The notes under the pieces: model-generated
Told to the model about the DNA's origin: nothing
What the model saw: the letters and a program-made list of their open reading frames with translations, nothing else
Database searches by the model: none
Translations under genes and position numbers: made by a program
Assembly (NCBI RefSeq): GCF_001422405.1
Contig: NZ_LMMV01000026.1
Location: 128,166 to 192,165 of the forward strand
Source of the DNA: Pseudorhodoferax sp. Leaf267
Lineage (GTDB): Bacteria > Pseudomonadota > Gammaproteobacteria > Burkholderiales > Burkholderiaceae_C
DNA: 64,000 nt
Reading direction: 5' to 3'
In this document: piece after piece, positions 9,949-17,811 of the stretch
Position numbering within the stretch: position 1 is the first letter of the stretch
Layout: every line of letters starts with the position of its first letter

Positions 9949-10718
9949 TTGTCGGCAGCCTGCTGGAGCCCGCCGCGTGCGTCGACCTGGCCCCACACGA
10001 AGCCCATCACGCGCGTGTAGTCGGCATCGTCCACGGGCAGCATGAAGCCCAGCGTGCTGCGTGGCGTGAGCGGTGCGTCGATGAAGGCCGCGTGCAGGCG
10101 TGGGTCGACGCGGCTGTAATGCAGCGCCTCGAAGGTCTCGGTGATCATCACGTCGCCCTTGCCCTCGGCGATCAGCGCCGGGATCTCGGCGTTCTTGTCG
10201 TGCGTGGCGACCTGGGCGGCCTTCAGGTTCTCCAGCACATAGGCTTCGTTGGTGCCGCCCGGGTTCTTGATCACGCGCACCTCGGGCTTGTTCAGGTCGG
10301 CGGCCGTCGCGAATTTCGCCTTGTCGGCGCTGCGCACCAGTGCGACCTTGCCGAAGGGCGCGTAGCCCGGCAGCATGCCGACCAGCCGGATGCGGTTCAC
10401 GTTGCGCGTGATGCCGCCCACGGCCACGTCGAATTTGTCGGCCTGCAGGTCCTTCATGAGGTTGGGCCAGCTCGTGGGCACCCATTGGACCTTCACACCC
10501 AGCTCCTTGGCCATGGCTTCCACCACGTCGACGTCGTGGCCCGAATAGCCCGCATCGGTCTTGATCGCGAACGGCCGGTAGTCGCCCGGCGTGCCGACGC
10601 GGATCAGCTTGCTGTCCATGATCCTGTCCAGCCGCGGGCCGGCCTGTGCGGCAGGGGCCAGGGCCAGGCTGGTGACGAGGGCGGCGGCGGCCAGGGCGAG
10701 AAGCGTGGGGCGGGTCAT
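9936..10718 (-). CDS. periplasmic family-3 solute-binding protein, PheC-like
   Basis: A 260-residue secreted protein with a signal peptide ending AAQA. The fold is the bilobal family-3 binding protein. The strings RVGTPGDYRPFAIKTDAGY and VPTSWPNLMKDLQADKFDVA closely resemble cyclohexadienyl (arogenate/prephenate) dehydratase PheC, an enzyme built on this fold. Either it is an enzyme making phenylalanine or phenylpyruvate in the periplasm, or a true binding protein for an ABC importer; no permease or ATPase gene is adjacent, which favours the enzyme or an orphan receptor. The next gene begins inside its last codons. Confidence 0.72.
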   Translation of the reverse strand: MTRPTLLALAAAALVTSLALAPAAQAGPRLDRIMDSKLIRVGTPGDYRPFAIKTDAGYSGHDVDVVEAMAKELGVKVQWVPTSWPNLMKDLQADKFDVAVGGITRNVNRIRLVGMLPGYAPFGKVALVRSADKAKFATAADLNKPEVRVIKNPGGTNEAYVLENLKAAQVATHDKNAEIPALIAEGKGDVMITETFEALHYSRVDPRLHAAFIDAPLTPRSTLGFMLPVDDADYTRVMGFVWGQVDARGGLQQAADKWLK

Positions 10719-10788
10719 GGGGGCATCCAACAAGTGAGAACTGGAAAGGAGCGGCGCGCGGGCGCCGCAAGCGGCCGGCGAGAATAGC

Positions 10789-11523
10789 TCACAGCGTGCG
10801 CCGCAAGGCTTCGAAGAACAGCTCGGACTGCAACCGCTCGCCCAGCGTCTGGTCGCGCACCTGCAGCGCGATCGCGGCGTCCACCGGCACCAGCGCGCGG
10901 CCCGTGGACTGGGCGATGACCTGGGCCATGCAGGCACGCTCCAGGTAGTACAGGTCGTCGTAGGCGTGGTCGATGCGCGCGCCGCAGACCACCACGCCGT
11001 GGTTGCCGAGGAAGGCCACGTCGGCGCCACCCATGGCCCGCGCGATGCGCTCGCCTTCGGACGCGTCGAGCGCCAGGCCGTTGTAGTGCGTGTCGGCTGC
11101 GGCGCGGCCGTGAAAGCGCATCGCGTTCTGCGACAGCGTGGTGTCCAGCAGCCGGTCGCTCGTCAGCGTGAGCGCCGTGGCATAGGGCATGTGGGTGTGC
11201 AGCACGCAGGCCTGGCCGCACAGCCGGTGGATGGCGGCGTGGATGAACATGGCCGTGGGCTCGACCGCATGGCGGCCGGCCAGCGCGTTGCCTTCGCCGT
11301 CGACCAGCACGATGTCGTCGCCCTGCACCTCGCTCCACAGCAGGCCGCGCGGGTTCAGCAGGAAGCGGCCCGTGCCGTCCGGCAGCTCGATGCTGAAGTG
11401 GTTGCACACGCCCTCGGCCAGGCCGTGGTGCGCGGCCGCGCGCAGCGCCAGGGCCAGGTCGTCGCGCAGGCGCTGCACGGGCGCGGAGTCGAAGTCGTTC
11501 TGGTGCTGGCTGAGCTGGGTCAT
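10789..11523 (-). CDS. class II aldolase/adducin family protein
   Basis: A 244-residue member of the zinc-dependent class II aldolase family (fuculose-phosphate-aldolase-like). Metal-site residues are visible in the HTHMP motif and in a later histidine (FLGNHGVVVCG); the N-terminal substrate loop is GVCNHFSIELPDG. Such proteins cleave or decarboxylate sugar or hydroxy-acid substrates. The substrate cannot be told from sequence. It lies 70 bases upstream of the PheC-like gene on the same strand and may be cotranscribed. The region between them shows no strong terminator. Confidence 0.82.
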   Translation of the reverse strand: MTQLSQHQNDFDSAPVQRLRDDLALALRAAAHHGLAEGVCNHFSIELPDGTGRFLLNPRGLLWSEVQGDDIVLVDGEGNALAGRHAVEPTAMFIHAAIHRLCGQACVLHTHMPYATALTLTSDRLLDTTLSQNAMRFHGRAAADTHYNGLALDASEGERIARAMGGADVAFLGNHGVVVCGARIDHAYDDLYYLERACMAQVIAQSTGRALVPVDAAIALQVRDQTLGERLQSELFFEALRRTL

Positions 11524-11658
11524 GCGGGTGGTCGTGCCGTGTCGTGGGGGGTGCGGCATTGTGCGGGAGGCAGGCCTGCGCCTGCACGGAAAACGACCCG
11601 CCCGTATAGTCGCCCGGCCCTCGCGCCCTGGCCCGCACACACCCCTGGAGATCCCTGC

Positions 11659-12528
11659 ATGACGGACGCTTCCCCCTACACACCGCCCTCGGCCTGGACC
11701 TGGAACAAGGCCAGCGGCGGCCGCTTCGCCAACATCAACCGGCCCATTGCCGGCGCCACGCACGAGAAGGACCTGCCGGTCGGCCGCCACCCGCTGCAGC
11801 TGTATTCGCTGGCCACGCCGAACGGCGTCAAGGTCACGGTGCTGCTCGAAGAGCTGCTGGCGCTGGGCCACGCGGGCGCCGAGTACGACGCCTGGCTCAT
11901 CAAGATCAACGAGGGCGAGCAGTTCGGCAGCGGCTTCGTCGCGGCCAACCCGAACTCCAAGATTCCCGCGCTGTGGGACCGCAGCGGCGCCACGCCCGTG
12001 CGCGTGTTCGAGTCCGGCGCCATCCTCTTGTACCTGGCCGAGAAGTTCGGCGCCTTCGTGCCGGCCGGCGGCGCGGCGCGCGCCGAGTGCCTGTCCTGGC
12101 TGTTCTGGCAGATGGGCAGCGCGCCGTTCGTGGGCGGCGGCTTCGGCCATTTCTACGCCTACGCGCCGACCAAGATCGAATACGCGATCGACCGCTACGC
12201 GATGGAGGCCAAGCGCCAGCTCGACGTGCTGGACCGGCACCTGGCCGACCACCGCTACCTGGTCGGCGACGACTACACCATCGCCGACATGGCCATCTGG
12301 CCCTGGTACGGCGCGCTGGCCCAGGGCCTGCTGTACGAAGCCGGCGAGTTCCTGCAGGTGCAGGACTATGCGCACGTGCAGCGCTGGACGGCCGCCATCG
12401 CGCAACGCCCGGCCGCCCAGCGCGGCCGCATGGTCAACCGCACCTGGGGCCAGCCGGCCAGCCAGTTGCCCGAGCGGCACGACGCGGCGGACTTCGACAC
12501 GCTGGCGGCGCGCCAGCCGGCGCCGTAA
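11659..12528 (+). CDS. yghU: glutathione S-transferase, YghU-like (nu class)
   Basis: A 289-residue glutathione-dependent disulfide-bond reductase. The N-terminal extension (TWNKASGGRFANINRPIAG) before the thioredoxin-like domain is diagnostic of YghU. The thioredoxin domain carries TPNGVKVTVLLEEL and VFESGAILLYLAEKFG, and the helical C-terminal domain carries YLVGDDYTIADMAIWPW. The start ATG follows a CTGGAG ribosome site. It is divergent from the class II aldolase gene across about 135 bases. Recognition is strong; the in-vivo substrate is not known. Confidence 0.9.
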   Translation: MTDASPYTPPSAWTWNKASGGRFANINRPIAGATHEKDLPVGRHPLQLYSLATPNGVKVTVLLEELLALGHAGAEYDAWLIKINEGEQFGSGFVAANPNSKIPALWDRSGATPVRVFESGAILLYLAEKFGAFVPAGGAARAECLSWLFWQMGSAPFVGGGFGHFYAYAPTKIEYAIDRYAMEAKRQLDVLDRHLADHRYLVGDDYTIADMAIWPWYGALAQGLLYEAGEFLQVQDYAHVQRWTAAIAQRPAAQRGRMVNRTWGQPASQLPERHDAADFDTLAARQPAP

Positions 12529-12534
12529 GACCCG

Positions 12535-12690
12535 CATGCCCCGCAATTCCGACGGGTTCCTGCCCGTCCGGCGGATGAACGCGTGGCGGAAATTCGCCGC
12601 GTCGCTGTAGCCCAGCCGCGTCGCGATCGCCTCGTGCGTCATGGAGGCCGTGCGCAGCTCGGCCACGCCGAAGGCCGGGCCTCCCAGGTT
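12535..12690 (-). pseudogene. 3' remnant of an AraC-family regulator
   Basis: The minus strand encodes a convincing second helix-turn-helix of an AraC/XylS protein: VAELRTASMTHEAIATRLGY then SDAANFRHAFIRRTGRNPSE. No upstream effector domain or first helix-turn-helix is present in any frame, and the frame runs on past the usual end without a stop at the normal place. It is therefore a decayed gene fragment of about 50 codons between the GST and transglycosylase genes. It occupies most of this otherwise gene-free stretch (12529-12782). Confidence 0.6.
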
Positions 12691-12782
12691 CTGGCCCCCC
12701 CTCATGCGGCTCGCAAGACGCCCGGCGCCGCGGAATGTGCGGATCGCCCGGATCGCTGGTTGGTTTCGGACAGCGCCTGGCG

Positions 12783-14102
12783 CTACGGCGCCTGCAGCCC
12801 GCGCAGCAGCTCGGGCGTGGGGTAGCCGTCGGCCGGCAGCCCGGCGCTGCGCTGGTAGTTGCGGATCGCGCTGCGCGTGGCCGGCCCCATCACGCCGTCG
12901 GGCGTGCCGCTGGCAAAGCCGCGCACGTTCAGCGCCTCCTGCAGCGCGCGCAGCTGGCTGCGCCCCATGGCCGGCATCTCGCGCGGCCAGGGCGCCTGCA
13001 CGCCCGGGCCGCCGGTCAGGGCCTGCGACAGCAGGCTCACGGCCAGCGCGTAGCTGGTCGAATTGTTGTAGCGCAGGATGGTGCGGAAGTTGGCGCCGAC
13101 CAGGAAGGCCGGCCCACGGGCGCCGGCCGGCAGCAAGATGGTGGCCTCGGCCAGGCTGGGCAGCGGCGCACCGTTCAGCCCCTGCACGCCTTCGGCCGCC
13201 CACTGCGCGCTGGGCTGGCGCAGCGCCTCGTCGGCGCGCCCGTAGTCGAAGCCGGCCGGCAGCTGCACCTCGGTGCCCCAGGGCTCGCCGGCCTGCCAGC
13301 CCGAGCGCGCCAGGAAGTTCGCGGTCGAGGCCATCACGTCGGCCATGCTGCCCCAGATGTCGCGCCGGCCGTCGCCATCGGCGTCCACCGCGTAGGCCAG
13401 GAAGTTGGACGGCAGGAACTGCGTCTGGCCCATCGCGCCAGCCCACGAGCCCACCATGCGCGCGCGGGCGATGTCGCCGTTCTGCAGGATCCTCAGCGCC
13501 GCCAGCAGCTGCCCGCGCGCCCAGTCGGCGCGCCGGCCCTCGAAGCCCAGCGTGGCCAGCGCGTCGATGGTCGGGATGTCGCCGTAGTGCGTGCCGTAGT
13601 TGCTCTCCATGCCCCAGATCGCGGCCAGGATGCCGGCCGGCACGCCGTAGCGCGCGGCGGCGGCGTCGGCCTCGCGGCGCACCTCGAGCAGCTTGTCCTG
13701 CCCGCGCGCCACGCGCTGCGGCGAGACGGCCGTGTCCAGGTATTCCCACACCGTGCGTGTGAACTCGGGCTGGGCGCGGTCGGAGTCGACCACGCGCGGG
13801 CGGTACTGCACGCCGTCGAACGCGCTGTGCAGCGTGGCGTCGCTGATGCCGGCGGCGCGCGCGCTGGTGGAGAACTCGGCGATCCAGCGCGCGAAGTCCT
13901 GCGCGACGGCGGCTTCGGCCGGCAAGGGCGCCACCGCAGGCGCAGCCGCGGCGGGCGCCACGGGCGCTGCCGGTGGTGCCGGTCGTGCGGTAGGGGCTGC
14001 AGCCGTGGGCGCGGGGGGTGTGGGCGGTGCGCTGGCACAGCCTGCGAGCGCGGCGGCCACCAGGGCCAGCAGGCTGGCGCGGCGTGCGGGGAACGGTGTC
14101 AT
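12783..14102 (-). CDS. mltB: lytic murein transglycosylase B (MltB-like lipoprotein)
   Basis: Cleaves the glycan strands of peptidoglycan, forming 1,6-anhydromuramic ends; acts from the inner face of the outer membrane as a lipoprotein. The signal peptide ends in the lipobox LAGC. A Pro/Ala linker follows, then the SLT_2 domain with the catalytic glutamate in AAIWGMESNYGTHYGDIPT and the supporting AGAMGQTQFLPSNF motif. The C-terminal ~65 residues are a peptidoglycan-binding domain type 1 (ALQEALNVRGF, DGVMGPATRSAI). 439 residues. The start could also be an ATG three codons upstream (14111). Confidence 0.92.
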   Translation of the reverse strand: MTPFPARRASLLALVAAALAGCASAPPTPPAPTAAAPTARPAPPAAPVAPAAAAPAVAPLPAEAAVAQDFARWIAEFSTSARAAGISDATLHSAFDGVQYRPRVVDSDRAQPEFTRTVWEYLDTAVSPQRVARGQDKLLEVRREADAAAARYGVPAGILAAIWGMESNYGTHYGDIPTIDALATLGFEGRRADWARGQLLAALRILQNGDIARARMVGSWAGAMGQTQFLPSNFLAYAVDADGDGRRDIWGSMADVMASTANFLARSGWQAGEPWGTEVQLPAGFDYGRADEALRQPSAQWAAEGVQGLNGAPLPSLAEATILLPAGARGPAFLVGANFRTILRYNNSTSYALAVSLLSQALTGGPGVQAPWPREMPAMGRSQLRALQEALNVRGFASGTPDGVMGPATRSAIRNYQRSAGLPADGYPTPELLRGLQAP

Positions 14103-14160
14103 GGAGTGCATGCAGCCGATTTTGTCGCCGCTGCCATTCCGGGGCGCCCGTGGGTGTGTT

Positions 14161-14742
14161 TCAGGCGCCTGCGACTGCCACGTGGACCGCATCGCCGACC
14201 TGGATGTCGCCGCCGGCCACCACGCGCGCCGTGAGCCCGCCATGGCCGCGCAGCGCGTTGTAGGCGCCCGGCCCCAGGGCCGCCTCCATCTTGGAGCAGG
14301 GATCGCAGGGCCCGGTGGCCAGCAGCACCACCTGCGGGCCGATGTGGATGTGCAGCGGTTGGTCCGCGAACAGCGTGCGTGCGGCCAGGAGGTTCAGCCC
14401 GGAGATCACGAGATTGCGGCGCAGGACGGCCGCATCGAGCGCGTCGCGCCCGGTCCAGGCAGCGATCAGCGGCAGGTGCTCGGCCTGCAGCAGCGTGACC
14501 TGGCGCTTGTGCCCGCCCGGCCGCGTGGCAGCCGCCTTGGCGCTGCGGTCGCCCTCCAGCCCGCGGTCCTGCACCGCCACGGCATGGTCGACGCTGCGCA
14601 CGGGGATGTCGCGGCCCGGCCGCAGCAGGATGGCCTGCACGCGGCCGGTGCGCGGAAACTGGCGGGTGAGCTGGCGCAGGTCGGGCAAGCGCGCGATGCT
14701 CGCACGGGCCGGCCGTGCGGCGGCCGTGCGCGGCGGGGTCAA
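14161..14742 (-). CDS. MOSC domain-containing protein
   Basis: A 193-residue protein of the molybdenum-cofactor sulfurase C-terminal (MOSC) family, whose members handle sulfur or bind the molybdenum cofactor. The family signature is near the C-terminus: [20 protein letters not shown], with the conserved Cys followed by [12 protein letters not shown]. The N-terminal part is short; the [12 protein letters not shown] segment matches the MOSC start. It is only 4 bases downstream of the small secreted protein gene on the same strand. The exact substrate is unknown. Confidence 0.82.
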   Translation of the reverse strand: MTPPRTAAARPARASIARLPDLRQLTRQFPRTGRVQAILLRPGRDIPVRSVDHAVAVQDRGLEGDRSAKAAATRPGGHKRQVTLLQAEHLPLIAAWTGRDALDAAVLRRNLVISGLNLLAARTLFADQPLHIHIGPQVVLLATGPCDPCSKMEAALGPGAYNALRGHGGLTARVVAGGDIQVGDAVHVAVAGA

Positions 14743-14746
14743 CGCG

Positions 14747-15004
14747 TCAGACCGCGTTCTTCAGCGACTTCTTGGCCTTGTTGGCCGAGGCCTTGGCGCG
14801 GTTCTTGTGGTAGCCCGACTTCACGTTGTTCACCGCCTTGCCGACCGGCCCGCTCTTCTTGGCCTCGCTGTCGGCGCGCTTCTCGTCGAGCTTGTGCTTG
14901 GCCGCGTCCGTGGCCTCCGAGGCGGCCTTGCCGACCTGGGCACTGGCGGGGACGGCGGCCAGCAGCGTGAGCGACGTGGCAAGGGCGATCAGGATTTTGT
15001 GCAT
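14747..15004 (-). CDS. small basic secreted protein
   Basis: An 85-residue protein with a signal peptide ending ASA, followed by a Lys/Ala-rich helical mature region ([20 protein letters not shown]). The high positive charge could let it bind nucleic acid or the anionic cell envelope, which is inference only. Similar short Lys/Ala-rich periplasmic proteins are common hypotheticals in Comamonadaceae. The gene ends 4 bases before the MOSC gene. Confidence 0.65.
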   Translation of the reverse strand: MHKILIALATSLTLLAAVPASAQVGKAASEATDAAKHKLDEKRADSEAKKSGPVGKAVNNVKSGYHKNRAKASANKAKKSLKNAV

Positions 15005-15103
15005 CTGGGTCTTTCTGGAAGGGGGTGCGGCATGGTGACGCGGTGCAGCGGCCTTGCCTGTCAGCCGCCGCCGCGTCCGTGCGCGCGGCGGCGATGGTGC
15101 CGC

Positions 15104-15535
15104 TCAGCGCACCAGCGTCAGCCGGTCCACTTCGAACTCGGTCTTGCGCAGGCCCTTGTCGAACTCGCCGAGCAGCTCCACGCGCTGCTCGGCGCTGACC
15201 GTCTGGCCGGCCGGGAAGCGCTTGGCGTCGACCTCCACCGTGATGCGGCCCGTGTCGTCGGCAAACGTGTACTTGTCGTCGCCGTCGTGCGAGACGATGC
15301 GGCCCTGCAGGCGGGCGTGCTGGTCGTCCTTGCCGGTGTCCAGCAGCTGCTTGACGGTCACGAGCTGCACCGAGCTAGGGCCGGTGTAGCCGCTGGCCTG
15401 GCCCTGGGCCGGCGCCGGGGTGGCCGCGGCGGCGCTGGGGCCGGTGTAGCCGGGGGCGGGTTGGGCATAGGCCAGAGGCAGCGCGAAGGCCGTGGCGACG
15501 GCGAGGGGCAGGGCGATGAGGCGGATGGAACGCAT
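15104..15535 (-). CDS. NirD/YgiW/YdeI-type stress-tolerance protein (BOF family)
   Basis: A 143-residue periplasmic OB-fold protein of the bacterial OB-fold (BOF) group, whose E. coli members YgiW and YdeI are linked to tolerance of acid, peroxide or cationic peptides. The signal peptide ends AYA. The mature N-terminus carries two copies of GYTGPS separated by an Ala/Pro linker; the BOF core follows with ARLQGRIVSHDGDDKYTFAD, TGRITVEVDAKRF and the RVELLGEFDKG strand. AAGGAG precedes the start. The duplicated GYTGPS shows that the N-terminal motif was copied in tandem. Confidence 0.83.
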   Translation of the reverse strand: MRSIRLIALPLAVATAFALPLAYAQPAPGYTGPSAAAATPAPAQGQASGYTGPSSVQLVTVKQLLDTGKDDQHARLQGRIVSHDGDDKYTFADDTGRITVEVDAKRFPAGQTVSAEQRVELLGEFDKGLRKTEFEVDRLTLVR

Positions 15536-15699
15536 GGTGAAACTCCTTGGGGTTGAGATGAAAGTGCAGCGCCTGTCGCTGCATGGCTGCATTGGACAGG
15601 CCGAAGATGAAGGCAATCTGATGCGCGGCGCGCCGGCCGTGCGCGGCAAGCCGTGCCAGCCGAGCGCGCATCCACAGGCCGGCCTGGGATGATGGCGCC

Positions 15700-16965
15700 A
15701 TGCCCGCGCCTTTGACCCTTGCCACCCTGCGCCGCTACGCCATCGCGCGCACCCTGTTCAAGCCCACCACGCTGCCGCGCGCCATCACCCGGCTGGGCTT
15801 CGTGCAGGCCGACCCGATCCGCGCCCCGGCGCGCGCGCAGGACCTCACGCTGCGCCACCGCGTGGCCGGCTACCGCGCGGGCGACCTGGAGCGGCGCTAC
15901 GGCCGGCTCGGCATCGAGGAGGATTTCTTCGTCAACTACGGCTTCCTGCCGCGCGCGCATGCGGCGCTGATGCACCCGCGCACGCCGCGCCAGGCCTGGA
16001 CGGCCGAGCGCACACGGCAGGCCGCGGCCGTGCTGGAGTTCGTGCGCGCACGCGGCGCCGTGCACCCGCGCGAGGTCGACGCGCACTTCGCGCACGGCAA
16101 GGCCAGGAACTGGTTCGGCGGCAGCTCCAACGCCAGCACGCAGCTGCTGGACGCCATGCACTACGGCGGCCTGCTGCGCGTGGTGCGGCGCGACGGCGGC
16201 ACGCGCGTCTACGCGGCGCGCGACGGCGTGGCGGCCGAGGCGCTGGCGCCGCTGCCGGCCGCGCGCGTCGATGCCTTGCTGGACCTGATCGTCGCCAAGT
16301 ACGCGCCCCTGCCGGCCGCCAGCCTGGGCCAGTTGCTGAGCCATCTGCTGCGCGGCGGCACGCCGCAGTGGTCGGCCGAGCGCGCAGCCGCGCTGGCGCG
16401 CGCGCGGCAACGCCTGGCTATGGCCCGCGTCGACGGCGTGGACTGGTACTGGCCGGCCGCCGACAACCCGGCCGCCAGGCGCTGGCAGCCCGACGCCGCC
16501 GTGCGCCTGCTCACCCCCTTCGACCCCGTGGTCTGGGACCGTCGCCGCTTCGAGCTGTTTTGGAACTGGGCCTACCGCTTCGAGGCCTACACCCCCGCGC
16601 CCAAGCGCGTGCTGGGCTACTACGCGCTGCCGCTGCTGTGGCACGAACAGGTCATCGGCTGGGGCAACCTGTCGGTGGTGGGCGGGGAACTGGTGGCCAG
16701 CTTCGGCTACACCGCGGGCAGCGCGCCGCGCAGTGCGGCGTATCGCGCCGGGCTGGCCGAAGAACTGGCACGCATGCAGGCGTTCCTCGGGCTGGACGAA
16801 GCCCTCAGCCGCCCGGGTCCAGCGCGGACAGCGATGGCTGGGGCAGCGCGTGCAGGGCTTCGTCCAGCGCCTGGCGGCAGCGCGCCTCGTCGCCCACCTG
16901 CTCCATCAGCAGCAGTGCCAGCCGCGCCAGGAACAGCGACTCGCGCGCCGGGCCGGCTGCGGTGA
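15700..16965 (+). CDS. winged-helix DNA-glycosylase-like protein (YcaQ/DUF1006 type)
   Basis: A 421-residue protein of the HTH_42 family. Related members (AlkZ, YcaQ) are DNA glycosylases that unhook interstrand crosslinks. Visible signatures are FVQADPIRAPARAQDLTLRH near the N-terminus and LLTPFDPVVWDRRRFELFW, in which the family's catalytic loop lies. The conserved part ends near residue 370 at EELARMQAFLGL. The remaining ~50 residues are Pro/Ala/Arg-rich, unlike the family, and run antisense across the DUF2783 gene; a lost stop codon is possible. Divergent from the BOF gene over about 165 bases. Confidence 0.8.
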   Translation: MPAPLTLATLRRYAIARTLFKPTTLPRAITRLGFVQADPIRAPARAQDLTLRHRVAGYRAGDLERRYGRLGIEEDFFVNYGFLPRAHAALMHPRTPRQAWTAERTRQAAAVLEFVRARGAVHPREVDAHFAHGKARNWFGGSSNASTQLLDAMHYGGLLRVVRRDGGTRVYAARDGVAAEALAPLPAARVDALLDLIVAKYAPLPAASLGQLLSHLLRGGTPQWSAERAAALARARQRLAMARVDGVDWYWPAADNPAARRWQPDAAVRLLTPFDPVVWDRRRFELFWNWAYRFEAYTPAPKRVLGYYALPLLWHEQVIGWGNLSVVGGELVASFGYTAGSAPRSAAYRAGLAEELARMQAFLGLDEALSRPGPARTAMAGAARAGLRPAPGGSAPRRPPAPSAAVPAAPGTATRAPGRLR

Positions 16966-17029
16966 TGGCCTGGGCGCAGGCCGCGTACAGGCGGTCGCGC
17001 GCATCGGCCTGCAGGGCGACGGTGTTCAT
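16805..17029 (-). CDS. DUF2783 domain-containing protein
   Basis: A 74-residue helical protein matching DUF2783 in its LFLARLALLLMEQVGD core. DUF2783 genes usually sit beside MhpA-like FAD monooxygenases, as here. The ATG overlaps the aldolase stop codon (ATGA), so it is the last cistron of the catabolic operon; an ATG 9 bases upstream is also possible. Its role is unknown. It may be an accessory to the monooxygenase or the aldolase. Confidence 0.75.
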   Translation of the reverse strand: MNTVALQADARDRLYAACAQAITAAGPARESLFLARLALLLMEQVGDEARCRQALDEALHALPQPSLSALDPGG

Positions 17030-17811
17030 TGCTTCCATGAGGGGTCCATCCGGTCGATGCGCCGCAGCATGGCGGCGAACAGGTCCTGCCCCATGGCATC
17101 GCCGCGCAGGAAGCGGCGCGCATCCTCCACGCAGCCTTGGCGCACGGCCTCGGAGATCGGCTGGCGCGGGCCCAGCGCGGCGCCGGCCACCTGCACCTCG
17201 CAGGCACGCTGCAGCGCCCACAGCGTGTACAGCGCCTTGGGCAGCGTCTCGCTCCACACCAGCAGGCCATGGTTGCGCAGGACCACGGCCTGGCAGGCGC
17301 CCACGCTGGCCAGCAGGCGCGGGCCTTCGTCGGCATGCAGCGTGATGCCCTCGAAGTCGTGGTAAGCGACGCGGTCGCTGAGCTGGGCCGCGTAGAAGTT
17401 GCTGATCGACAGGCCCTCGGCGCTGCAGGCCACCGCCATGCCCGCCGTGGTGTGCGTGTGCATCACGCACAGCGCGCCGGGCAGGTGCCGGTGCAGCGTG
17501 GCGTGCGGCGTGAAGCCGGCCGGGTTCACGGGCCAGGCGCTGTCGCTGAGCACGCGGCCGTCCAGGTCCAACTTCACAAGGTTGCTGGCCGTGACCTCGC
17601 TGTAGTGCAGGCCGAAGGGGTTGATCAGGAAGTGGTGCGCCGGCCCCGGCACGCGCAGCGAGATGTGGTTGTAGATGCCCTCGCTCCAGCCCCACAGGTC
17701 GAAGATGCGGTAGCAGGCGGCCAGTTGCAGCCGGGCCTGCCATTCGGGCGCGCCGATGTGCGGCGGGCACGCGGCCAGTGCCGCAGGCAGGGGGTCGTAG
17801 ACGGTGTTCAT
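17026..17811 (-). CDS. class II aldolase/adducin family protein
   Basis: A 261-residue zinc-dependent class II aldolase relative. Metal ligands are visible in VMHTHTTAGMAV and the later histidine of LRNHGLLVW; the N-terminal loop is GWSEGIYNHISLRVPG. It overlaps the monooxygenase gene by 4 bases upstream and the DUF2783 gene by 4 bases downstream, so all three are translated as a unit. A likely role is retro-aldol cleavage or decarboxylation of a product of the upstream monooxygenase, which is inference. It is only distantly similar to the aldolase at 10789-11523. Confidence 0.83.
   Translation of the reverse strand: MNTVYDPLPAALAACPPHIGAPEWQARLQLAACYRIFDLWGWSEGIYNHISLRVPGPAHHFLINPFGLHYSEVTASNLVKLDLDGRVLSDSAWPVNPAGFTPHATLHRHLPGALCVMHTHTTAGMAVACSAEGLSISNFYAAQLSDRVAYHDFEGITLHADEGPRLLASVGACQAVVLRNHGLLVWSETLPKALYTLWALQRACEVQVAGAALGPRQPISEAVRQGCVEDARRFLRGDAMGQDLFAAMLRRIDRMDPSWKQ

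Noticed and set aside
10000-10718. ABC importer locus around the PheC-like protein
   Set aside because: No permease or ATPase gene is adjacent, so a transporter operon is not supported.
10789-13749. Long minus-strand frame joining the aldolase with sequence up to 13.7 kb
   Set aside because: Only the aldolase and the AraC remnant parts are protein-like; the rest overlaps the GST and transglycosylase genes in wrong frames.
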